Shown here: in pieces, positions 34,814-46,800 of the stretch
How positions within the stretch are numbered: the first letter of the stretch is position 1
How the letters are laid out: the number at the start of each line of letters is the position of its first letter
DNA from: Plotosus lineatus
Taxonomy: Eukaryota > Chordata > Actinopteri > Siluriformes > Plotosidae
Direction: 5' to 3'
Length of the DNA: 64,000 nucleotides
NCBI GenBank assembly: GCA_024760905.1
Contig: CM045731.1
Coordinates: 18,637,001-18,701,000 of the forward strand
Notes under the pieces: generated by a model
What the model saw: only the letters and a program-made list of their open reading frames with translations
Database searches by the model: none
Told to the model about the DNA's origin: nothing
Made by a program: the position numbers and the translations under genes

Positions 34814-37800
34814 CTACAGGCAAAGTCAAGTGTGTGGGGGGGTGGATTTATAGTTTGTACTTCAGAGTTCTTTCCAATCTAAATGTTAAAAAAATTTAGA
34901 AAGAAAAAAAAAAAAAACGCATTCTACGTAATTGGTGTGGCAACATGGTGGTATAGTGGCCAACATGTCTATTTCTCAGCAATAAGGTCCTGGGTTCGAG
35001 TCTCAGGCTCGGTGTTCTCCCACAGTCCAAATACATGCACATTAGACAAACTGGCTGTCCCAAACTACCCCAGGTATGACTGAGTGGTTGGTTGTGTTGC
35101 CCCTCGATGGTATGGTGAGCTGTTCATTGTGCTCCCCACCTTTGTATAGAGCTGGCTGGGTTAGGCTCCAGCTTCCCCATGACCCTACGAGTGGTAAGTT
35201 ACTGGTTTCAGTGGATAAACTGCATCACCATTAATTAAAATCAGCCAGCTGTTTTGAGAGCGTCCACACCACAGCCTGTGGGATTGCGATTAGGCAGAGC
35301 ATGTTCTAACACATATCCCAAGTAAGGATAACTGCAGGAATCAACCTAGCCCAAACCGTGCCTATAACTACTATACTGTAGTTCCAATACATAGCAAGTG
35401 TCTGACATGCAGCTCCACCCACATCTTGCTCTGCCCTACCCCATCCCATGAAGTGTACATGGCTATTTTTAAATCGAAGAGAAAGACTAAAAATTATTAT
35501 ATTTTTATTATTACATCTTAAATGCCAGACAACAAATATTAGAAAGAACACCTTGTTGATTGTTGAACATCACATGACAGGTGGCGCTATTCTTCATACT
35601 TACCAGAGGCAGTGGTATACTCGGCGGTGTGATTCAGTGCCTTGGATCCAATATAGAAATAGGGGTGGATGCCTGGAACAGCGTGAGTCACATTCCCAAA
35701 ATCTGTAGAGCCTATAATGGGCAGGAATAAAATGACAAATTTAAGTTTGCTTTAGACGTAGCGGTTGGCACATCTGCCGACAGAGCCCCGGGCTCAGTAA
35801 AGGCATTTCAGGTGTTCTCCCTGTGCTCGTGTAGGCTTCTTGCGAGGACACCAGTTTCCTCCCACAGTCTGGAAACGTGCACATTAGAATAAACGGCTGT
35901 TCCAAATTGTCCCTAGGTGTCCGTGTGAATGGCGGTGTATGTGTTGCCCTGTGATGGTCTGACAAGCTGTTCATAAAGTAAAATTCATTCACCCAGGGTT
36001 GGCTGAGAAAGGCTCCAGCCTCAACAGGATCCAAATAGAAATAAAAATTTTGGCCAGTGAGTGACTGAGGTTATCAGAAACTGGCATTGTTTTAATTTTA
36101 ATAATTGTAGTCCTAACAGGCACGGTGGAGTCGTGGTTAGCGAGTCGGGCATCACAGCAGGAAGGTCCTGGGTTCAATTCCCTGGCTTGCGAATTCTTGT
36201 GTTTAGTTTGCGTGCTTTTCCTGTTCTTGGGTGGGTTTCCTCCGGGTACTACTGTTTCTCCTCACAGTACAGAGACATGTAATATAGGCTGATTGGATGT
36301 TTCATATTAACTCTTGATTGTGAATGGCTGTGTGTGTGTGTGCTGCCCTGAAATGGTCACTGCGTACCTCACCTGCAAATCAAAGGGAGGTGTTGGTATT
36401 TATAGAAACTATCCACTTCTCGATACATCAAGTGATTTGGATGGAAGATCCAAGACAAAGAACTGACTACATGATGTACATCTAAAAGAACCATTACTGA
36501 CTTTCGTAGGGAGTTCAGTGGTACCTTGGTACTCAAATGCTTTAGAGGTCGAACAAATCGGTATTCGGCCAAAAAATTTTTTTTGTCCCGGAAGTCGACC
36601 AAAATCCGGAAGTCGAACACTAAAAAATGCGCGAGAAAAAACGAGACCGAGAGGGAGGGGAAATGCATGCTTTCCGGAAGTCCGAAAGTTGTTGATACTA
36701 TGCATCACCCTGATAAAGCTAGTGCTGTTCTGGGGAAGTCTGAAAGTTGTTGATACTATTGTATTGCTGTGAACACCTTTAACGATGAGGTCATGAGCCA
36801 CTTTTGTAAGGTTTTGAAATAAAAGGCAGAAACAAACCACGTTAGAAATGTTCTTCAAGAAAAGAAAAGAACATCCTGAAGAAGAGTTATCCATGCCAAA
36901 GCGAGTAGCAAGAGAAAATAAAAAAAACACCTGCTGATTCACCTGAAGCTGTTATGGATGGGGATCCTCCTCCTCTCTCGCTCTCTGTTATGGAAGGGGA
37001 TCTTCCTCCTCTCGCTCTCCAACATTTACGTATGCCAACTGCTCACCACCACAAAAGGTAAAAATTCTTATCTTTATTCTTCTTATGCTTTAACTAAACT
37101 GTAGTTTTTATTTTAGTGTGTTATGGTCTGTGTTGTAAGAGTTTTAGCGGCTCTAACTCTCTCTCTCCCTCTCTATGCATGCAGGCGCTGGAGAGGGGAG
37201 TGGCTGTCCCACGCGAGTGGAGCGCTAAACACACACACCTGATTCCACTCAGCAATCACCGGGCTAAAAAGATGAGCAGTGCACTCTTCCCAATGCTAGA
37301 AGATTGTCCCTCTTCCCTGTGATCTCGCTGGCTCTCAGTTCCGTGCTCGACCAGTTCCCTTAGTTTATGATTTCCGTGTTTCTCCGCATCTCTAACAGTG
37401 ACTATGATTTCCCCGTGCTCTAATGCCTTCCCTGTCAACAATAAAGCTTGGCCGTTTTCATCACACTTAGTCTCCTGCATTTTTGGGTCCGGCTGAATGT
37501 TCCTCGCGACACAGAAGGGCTAGAAGATTTCGAAACATTCAGCCGGACCCAAAAATGCAGGAGACAGAGTGTGTGATGAACACAGATGAGCTTTATTGTT
37601 GACAGGGAAGGCACTAGAGCACGGGGAAATCGTAGTCACTGTTAGAGATGCGGAGAAAACGAAAATCATAAACTAAAGCGGGAACTGGTTGAACACGGAG
37701 CTGAGAGCCAGAGAGATCACGGGGAAGAGGGACAATCTACCACCGGGAGGAGCGTGTTGCTCTTTTTATAACCCGGTGATTGCTGAGTGGAATCAGGTGT

Positions 37801-40800
37801 GCTTGGCGCTCCACCTGTGTGTGACAGCCACGCCCCTCTCCGTGCACCTGCATGCATATAGAGAGAGAGAGAGAGTTAGAGCTGCCAAAACCAGAGTCTC
37901 TCACAACACAGACCATAACATAGTGTACTGTGTTCAATAATTTTTTCACTTAATTTGCGGACCTATGGTATGAGTTATGGTACCGTTAACTTCTGTTCAA
38001 AAGACGACTGAACGGATTAAGACCATTTACATTATTTGTAATGGGAAAAGCGGATTCGGAATTCGACCAAATCAGATTTCGACGAGCCGTCGGGAACGAA
38101 TTATGGTCGAGTACCGAGGTACCACTGTAGTTGCACAGACGTCAGCAAGTTTCCGCCCTGCGATGGCCTGGCAAGCTGTCCAGGGTGTACTCTGCCCTCA
38201 CCCAGAGTCAGGTGCCAGCCTCCCTGTGACCCTAATTAGGATTAAACGGTTCAGTAAATGAATAAATGTTATGTACAGTTGCCACAACATTCCACCAGTT
38301 AATAGCACACTAGCTTTATTGCTTTACCAGAAGAATTCTCAACGGTAATGAAGTTCATTCCAAGAGCTTTCCCATTCTCCTCATACAGCTTTTCCAAGGT
38401 GTGGTTCCTCAAGATTTCATAATACGGATTTCTTGCAAAAAGAAGCTCAACCTGAAAGAAACCAGGCTTTATTTAGTCTCTGGTGTGATGACCTTTTCAA
38501 AACACATTTCACTATAAGTTAATACTCTATCTAAATAAACAACTACAAAAAGTACCATCCTCCCTGCGACCCTTACTAGGATTAAGCAGCCTCGGAAATT
38601 AATGAATTACGATAGAACATTCTTAATTATTTTCTGCTACTTTTTATTATAACAAACAAATATGGGTGGTACAGTGGTGTAGATGTTAGAACATTTGTCC
38701 AATAACAAGATCATCCTGGGTGCAATTTCCAGTCTTTGGGATTACATATATTTTGTGTGGAGTTTGCATGTTCTCCCTGTTTGTGTGTGGGTTTTCCTGT
38801 AGATCAGGGTCGGCAACCCGCGGCTCCGTCACCTTTCTGATGCCGCTCAGTGGCTTTTAAAAATAATGAATGTGTACTTTATGGTGGCCGACAGGTGCAA
38901 AGTGCTTTATATACAAAAACCACTGCGTAACCAAAAACAACTGCAAAAAGAAAATGCCGCTTATTTACTCACATCTGAAGCACTCCGGGCTCCCGGGGTA
39001 GAGGGTTAAACCAGCTTTCACCTGAATGACAGGAGAATCTGCCTCAGGCAGAGTCCTGCAACGGTCGAGTACCCAACAGGTACCCAGTGGATAACCTTGC
39101 AGAAATGCTCTTTTAGGGTTGAAAATTACATAGATGAAAATTAACAGTCACGGGTGTGGGCGGATATTTATTTGGTGTGGGCAGGGTGATTTTGTGTGTG
39201 TTCTCTTGTGGACATGTAAGGTAAAGTCTGTTGGGTTTTTACACCCGAGCCATCGTGGCTCATCAGGCCGGTGCTTATCCCCGGTTTCCATAGCGTGAAG
39301 CAACCAGGAGTTCAACTCCTCCTGTCCTCCTGGATGGGACGCTAGGCCATCGCAGGTTACCTTCCCAGTATATTTTACTGGTACCCATTTATACTGCTGG
39401 GTGAGCAGAGGCACACTTGTGGTTGAGACCTTGCCCAGAGGTCTTAGCACAGTGAGGGTCTCAGTGGGATTCGAACTCACAACCTCCCAATCATGAGCGC
39501 AGCACCCTAACCACTATGCCACCGGCCCCACCCTGGTGGACATGGCTATCATTACATTATTCAGCTACATTAAGAGTCTGTGTTTTTGATCTGCTGTGTT
39601 GGTGGAGGGAGCGAGCCACCAAACCCCTGCACTCATGGCAAGCAGTGTTCTCGCCATCCCAGCAGCAGCGCAGCTCACGAGACAGAGAGATTCTTCTTCT
39701 GCCGGGATTTGTAATCCAGGAATGGAAATCACAGCTGAAGTGAGAGACGGTGGATGAGATCTGGTTTATGCACAGCAATCTCCGAATTAAATAACTCTCC
39801 TCTCAGTGACAAAATAAAAGACTGGGTCTGGTTCAGTCTCCACTCTGAGAATGGGTCGGTCAGGACAGTACAGGGATCCCTCGCTACTTCATGCTTCAAT
39901 TAATGCAGCTTCAGTGCATCACGGTTTTTTAAAAAGTAAATGTAAGCAACTATTCATCGAATTTAAAAATAAGGAAATTAAGGAAGAATAGGTGGAAAAG
40001 TTAAGGGAAAAGTCGCAAAAGCAAGGCCAAATTATGCAAAAAAAAAACCCCCAAAAAACCCCCAAATCAACACAGAACAAATAACAACCCAAAATCTCCC
40101 ATCAAAACTGGATACATTGTTGCATCTGTGCATCTGCGCAGCCACGCCTCCCCCTCTGCCAAAGCCTAGTATTAAGTGTACCTCAGGATAATGTTTAATC
40201 ACATTTCATACTTATATTTATGATCTATCTTCGTTGTAGATTCTATTCCATTCTATTTCTACTTGTTCTTCAATTTCATTTCACTTTCGCATTCGACCTT
40301 GCACAGATTTGTTGGCATCTCCGGATGTTTGCGAAACGAATGTTGGTGAGTTGAAGAGCATCTGTAAATAAAATATAAATACAGATGTTTAATTGTTATT
40401 ATAAGCATTTATAGCACTGGATATGTATTTATTGATATATACATGTATGTATACATCAGTCGGGGGTGGGGGGTGATCCTACTTCGTACTTGAGATCTTG
40501 GTCCCAATTAACCACGGAAAGTGAGGGATCCCTGTATTAAGCATTAATATTATTTAAAATAATGTTGAGCAGGCTCTTTCTTAAAATGCGAGCCCTCCAC
40601 CGAAAGTAGGCTCTTCTGATGAAAAATGAAAAACGAGATTTTTACATAGTCAGATAGAGGCGGCCCAAAGCTGCAAAATGCAGCAAAAAGTTTGTCAATA
40701 CCTTGAAAACTGACCGAGCAATGCCATTTCTTGTGTCAGCATTCAACTAAAAATTTCAAAAGATGTTTTAGAGAAAAATGAGCACAAAGATTGCCCTTCT

Positions 40801-43800
40801 TCCAACATCATTAGTCCTTAGCAACCAAACATTTTTATGCACCTCAGCCATATAAACTTTTAGAAAACATGCCGAGGAAGAGTTTTAAGAAGAGATAAGA
40901 GAAATCATCCTCATTTTAAACCAAACAGGCCCTTTTTTAACCCATCAGTCACCGTGGTAACCCACAAAAAAGGAACAAAAAAAACACGACTATTTTTTCA
41001 TTTCTGTTTCTTCCAATCAGTATGTATCTTTTGTACCATTATATAAAGGTCAAAATGCCTTCAAATGATACTGATTGAAAAAAAAAAAACTGTCAAGTTC
41101 AAACAATCACCCGGAAATTAAGAAAACTATATATAAGAAAACTATAACAAAACTCTCTGATCTCTTTATACAAGTAAGCTTCATCAACTCTGCCCTCAGC
41201 ATTATCATAATCTATATCCTGCTCAGCTGAAAGGATCACATCTTATCCCAAACACAACAAAACTGACTCATCACACTTTTATTAACAGATGCCTCTTCTT
41301 CATCAACATCAAAATCTTCATCAACACAGTTGGCATCATCAATTCTGCTCAACAGTTGGCTTCATCAACCCTGCCCTCAATATTTATCATCTTAATCTAT
41401 ATCCTCACCACCAACACAACTCATGCACACTTTTATTAACAGATGCCTCTTCTTCATCAACATCAAAATCTTCATCACAGCTGGCATTATCATCAGTTTG
41501 TAAAAGGAATGAAACATTTAATTATTTGTCAGGTCTTGACCAATTTTCGTACAAAACTAAACCCACGATCCAGCATTTCCAGTCCAGACAAGATTACACA
41601 CAAATCAAATAATCAAAAAAATTCCATAATCAAATTTTGCATGCAGAGAAAAATACTCACCGGCGAAATAATCTTCAAGAACGCCAAGCAATCCTGGCAT
41701 CTTCAAAGCCCAATTCTCGCATCGAATTTAACATCTATACTAATACTGCTAGACATCGCAGATGACATTTCACTGTCCTTTTCCAGAAATTATGTGTATT
41801 CAAAATCTTATAAATAAACTTAATGACTGTTATTGAAGAGAAAGTTGGAGAGAAGTTCTGCATGACTAGGGTCAGGAAGTAAACGTGTGACATTTCACTC
41901 TCCTTTTTCCAGAAATTTTCGATTTTTATTCCAGTACATGACCTAAGGTAATGTTTAAAATGTTTGTGTGTGATATTTTATTTACTGTGGTTTAGCATGT
42001 TTCTCATTTTGTTTTGTTTATCTAATTTATTACATTTCTTGTTCTTTTATGTCCTTTTTGTTATGGTTTGTGTTTTGGGGGACTTTGATTTTGGCGCTGT
42101 GCCTCTAACTGTTTACTCTCCGCTGCGGGCGTGGCTGAGCTGCTAGGTAGCACACACCTGAATTCACTATTCTCATTTACTCCCAATAAACAAAAGCATG
42201 CTCACCGCTGTGCCAGAGGATTAACTGACATCACCGCTTCTTTGCTTTGTAATGCTCTCTGACTTTCTCACTCTAAAAATTCTGTTTTGTACTCCGCTCC
42301 GACTGAGGGGCGTGGCTGAGCTGCTCAGACTTAATGCAGTTAATACCTGAATTCAGTCAACTCATGCCTCATGCAATACGTTCCTCTCTTCTTTTCCTTT
42401 TGGCTGCTCCCTTCAGGGGCCGCCACAGCAAATCATCTGCCTCCATCTCACCCTGTCCTCTGCATCTTCTTTTTTGACTCCAACGACCTTCATGTCTTCC
42501 TTCACCACATCCATAAATCTCTTCTTTGGTCTTCCTCTAGGCCTTCTGCCTGGTAGTTCCAACCTCAGCATCCTACTGCCAATATACTCACTATCCCTCC
42601 TCTGTACATGTCCAAGCCATCTCAATCTAGCCTCTCCGACTTTGTCTCCAGAACATCTTACATGGGCTGTCCCTCTGATATACTTATTTCTGATCCCATC
42701 CATCCTCGTTACTCCCAGAGAGAACCTCAACATTTTCATCTCCGCTACCTCCAGCTCTGCCTCCTGCCTTTTCCTCAGCGCCACTGTTTCTAAGCCATAC
42801 AACATCGCTGGCCTCACCACAGTCTTGTACACTTTACCTTTCATTCTTGCTGACACTCTCCTATCGCACGTCACACCGGACAATTTTCTCCAACCATTCC
42901 AGCCTGCCTGCACACGCTTATTCACCTCTTTTCCACACTCTCCATTGCTCTGTATTGTTGAGCCTAAGTACTTAAAATCCTCCACCTTCTTTATCTCTGC
43001 CCCCTGTAACCTCACCGTTCCTCCTGGGTCCTTCTCATTCATACACATGTATTCTGATTTTCTGAGGCTAACCTTCATTCCCCTCCTTTCCAGGGCATAC
43101 CTCCACCTCTAGATTTTCCTGCACTTGTTCTCTCCTCTCACTACAGATCACAATGTCATCTGCAAACATCATAGTCCATGGAGATTCTTGTCTCACCTCA
43201 TCTGTCAGCCTGTCCATCACCATAGCAAACAAGAAGGGGCTCAGAGCTGACCCTTGATGCAGTCCCACCTCCACCTTGAATTCGTCGGTCACGCCAACAG
43301 CACACCTCACCACTGTCTTACATCTCTCATACATGTCTTGCACCACTCGAACATACTTCTCTGCCACTCCAGACTTCCTCATGCAATACCACAGTTCTTC
43401 TCTTGTCACCCTGTCATATGCTTTTACCAGATCCACAAAGGCACAATGCAGTTCCCTCTGACCTTCTCTGTACTTCTCTATTAACATCCTCAAAGCAAAC
43501 ATTGCATCTGTGGTGCTCTTTCTTGGCATGAAACCAAACTGTTGTTCACAAATGCGGACCTCTGCCCTTAGTCTAGCTTCCACTATTCTTTCCCATAACT
43601 TCATTGTATGGCTCATCAACTTTATCCCTCTGTAGTTGCCGTAACTCTGCACATCTCCCTTGTTCTCAAAAATGGGCACCAGCATACGTCTCCATTCCTC
43701 CGGCATCTGCTCACTCTCTAGGACCTTGTTGAATGTTCTTGTCAGAAAATCTACTGCTACCTCTCCTAGACACTTCCATACCTCCACAGGTATATCATCA

Positions 43801-46800
43801 GGACCAACTGCCTTTCCATTCTTCATCCTCTTCAATGCCCTCCTCACTTCACCCTTACTGATCTTTGCTACATCTTGCTCATCAATGGTCACCTCTTCTA
43901 CTCTTTTTTTCTCTCTCATTTTCCTCATTCATCAGCTCTTCAAAAAGTACTCTTTCTATCTTCCCAGCACACTTCTGTCATAAGTCAATACATTTCCCTC
44001 TCTGTCCTTAATCAATCTAACTTGCTGCAGGTCCTTCCCATCTCTATCTCTTTGCTGTGCCAACCTGTATAGATCATTTTCTCCCTCCTTACTGTCCAAC
44101 CTATCATACAAGTCATCATACTCTTTGGCCTTAGCCACTGCTACTTTCGCCTTACGCTGTGTCTCCCTGTACTCCTGTTTACTCTCTTCGGTCCTCTCAA
44201 TGTCCCACTTCTTCTTAGCTAACCTCTTCCTTTGTACACACTCCTGCACTTCCTCATTCCACCACCAAGTCTCCTTATCTACTTTCCTTCCAGAGGACAC
44301 ACCAAGTACTCTCCTACATGTCCCTAATCACATTTGCTGTGGTTGTCCAGTCATTTGGAAGCACTTCCTGGCCACCCAAAGCCTGTTTCAACTCCTCTTT
44401 AAAGACAACACGACACTCTTCCTTTTTCAACGTCCACCACTTTGTCTTCTGCTCTGCCTTTGCCTTCTTCACCATCAGCATCATCCTGCATACCACCATC
44501 CTATGTTGTTTGGCAACACTCTCACCCACTACTACTTTGCAGTCACTGACTTCCTTCAAATTACATCGCCTACACAAGATGTAGTCTACCTGTGTGCTCC
44601 TACCTCCGCTTTCATAAGTCACCCTATGCTCCTGTCTCTTCTGGAAGAAAGTATTCACCACAGCCATTTCCATCCTTTTTGAAAAATCGATCAACATCTG
44701 TCCTTCTGTGTTCCTGTCCTGGATACCAAACCTGCCCATCACTTCCTCGTCCCCTCTATTGCCTGCACCAACATGTCCATTGAAATCTGTACCATTGACC
44801 ACTCTTTCACCTCTGGGGTACTCTGCATCACTTCATCTAGGTCACTCCAGTATCACTCCTTCTCTTTTAGCTCACATCCCGCCTGTGGGGCATAAGCACT
44901 AACAACATTGAGCATCACACCTTCAATTTCTAACTTGAGACTCATCACTCTGTCTGACACTCTTTTCAATTTTAGAACATTCCTGACAAACCCCTCCTTC
45001 AAGATGACTCCTACTCCATTTCTCTTCCCATCCACACCATGATAAAACAGCTTAAACCCTGCTCCTAAGCTTTTAGCTTTACTACCTTTCCACCTGGTCT
45101 CCTGAACACACAGTACGTCCACCTTCCTCCTCTGCATCATGTCAGCCAGATCTCTACCTTTTCTTTGCATAGTTCCAACATTCAAAGTCCCTACTCTCAG
45201 TCCTAGACTCATGCCTTTCCTCCTCTCTGCCTACGGACACGACTCCCACCTCTCCCTCTTTGACGGCTTCGGCCAACAATAGTCCAATTTCCATCAGCAC
45301 CCTGTTGATTGACAGCACTGATGGCGGTCGTTGTTAACCCGGGCCTCGACCGATCCGGTATGGGGGTAATACTTCTGATTTGCATCATAAAAGTTTGGCA
45401 TTGGTTTTACGTCGGATGCCCTTCCTGACACAACCCTCTGCATTTCTCCGGGCTTGGGACCGGCATAAGGGGAGAGACACTGGTTAGTACCCCCCCTCCC
45501 CGCCTCATGGCTGCATTTAATGCAATACGTTCCTCTAGTGGGCATTTTTGAAAACTACAGTGCTGTATTGTTCAAAGACAATGCATTGAAAGGTGTTTTT
45601 ATATGTATGCTGTATAATGTTTATATTTTATTATCAATAAATATCACAATACAAAAATTAAGTTTTTCTTAATCATTACTACATTAATACTGAATTAACG
45701 AGTAAGACTGTCTATAGAATGTGTTTAAGAAGCATATTTTAGCGCATATAATAGATACATAATATTTTACTTCCGGCTGCTCATTCGCGCATGTGACATG
45801 ATACATGGGGTTTTACTTCAGGGTACAGAACTCGCGGATTATCTCAATTTGCGGGAGGGCCCGGAACTGAACCCTCGCGAATGTCTAGGGCCTACTGTAA
45901 TAGATACATAGTATTTTACTTCCGGTTGCTGATTCGCGTATGTAATATGATACATGGGGTTTTACTTCCGGATACAGAACTCGCGGATTATCTTCATTTG
46001 CGGGAGGGGCCGGAACCGAACCCCCGCGAATATCGAGGGCCTACTGTATGTGTTGGCCCTACGATAGATTGGTGTGTTGTTTAGGGTGTACCCTGCCTTC
46101 ACACAGCGTTGGCTGGGACAGGCTCCAGTCTCCCTTTGACTTTAGTAGAATTAAACAGTCCAAGTTGTCCAAAGTGTATGGGACTTCTCGATCCAAACCA
46201 AACCTTCTGATTTAAGGGGTTTACAGTCGACTTACCTTGCATCCTGTGGCCAGAGCAGCAGCTTGAAAACATGCCTCAGCTTTGGCTTTGAGGTCAGGAA
46301 GGTCTCTGTATGAAGGGGTGCGTAAGTAATACTGCAGTTCCGTGTAGTCGGGGATGATGTTGGGTTTCACACCTCCATGCCTTATTATACCTGAGCAAGA
46401 CATATATAACTGCAATATCCTGTGTCCTTGTTTTTCTGATTAAGAGACTAAAACGCGGAACTCACCATGGACCCTCCAATCAGGTCTGAGTTGTTGACGG
46501 AGTACAGACATGTTAGTGTAAGCCAAGACGGCCGCGTCTAGAGCGTTTACACCTTCCCACGGATACGCTGACGCGTGAGATGCACGGCCATGATACTTCA
46601 CTACAAGACTGCAGAATGACATGCAAAAGAAAGAAAAGGGAAAAAAATGTCTCAAAAAAGATTCATTATTTCTGTCATCAAGTAGAGATACATATGATGA
46701 ACTGTCTGTATATTCAGGAGTAGGTTCTTTGTGAGCCTGAGAAGCCTCAACATGTTAGATAATCTACAGTGAGACCAGAATGTCCATGAATATGCATTTG

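Larger units (their letters stand above)
30350..38520. repeat. Segmental duplication copy A (3' part of the complete PM20D2 locus)
   Basis: Partner of 57210-62149. It is longer (8.2 versus 4.9 kb), mainly because it holds a 2.8 kb hAT with nested RTE and a 1.6 kb Tigger with nested LTR pair, both absent from copy B. If the event was a simple tandem duplication, copy A continues to about 57.2 kb and the unit is about 26.9 kb. Confidence 0.85.
42388..45519 (-). mobile_element. Full-length RTE-clade LINE, 3.13 kb, with 17-bp target-site duplication
   Basis: The element is bounded by identical 17-mers ATGCAATACGTTCCTCT at 42371-42387 and 45520-45536. Read on the - strand it begins near AATGCAGCCATGAGGCGGG and ends in CAGCCGAAAGG-like sequence with an AAGAAG tail. 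It encodes an apurinic-type endonuclease ([44 protein letters not shown]) and a reverse transcriptase (GYRGI-type [60 protein letters not shown]), followed by [15 protein letters not shown]. Length, lack of an ORF1 and the short tail fit the RTE clade. The frame is broken by a TGA near 44848, shifts near 44825, 44313 and 43107, and a TAG near 43956. It sits in PM20D2 intron 4. Confidence 0.93.

Noticed and set aside
38804..38880. A complete hAT element starting CAGGGTCGGCAACCCGC
   Set aside because: The left end is convincing, but I could not find a matching right end or an 8-bp duplication, so I did not list it as an element.
41289..41817. Ser/His-rich proteins on the + strand
   Set aside because: Low-complexity translation of an internally duplicated repeat; the related copy at 52.5 kb suggests that coding, if any, was on the other strand as an acidic peptide.
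45749..46046. A CRISPR-like or satellite array
   Set aside because: Only two units of 149 bp, with no spacers and a transposon-like end; a simple tandem duplication.
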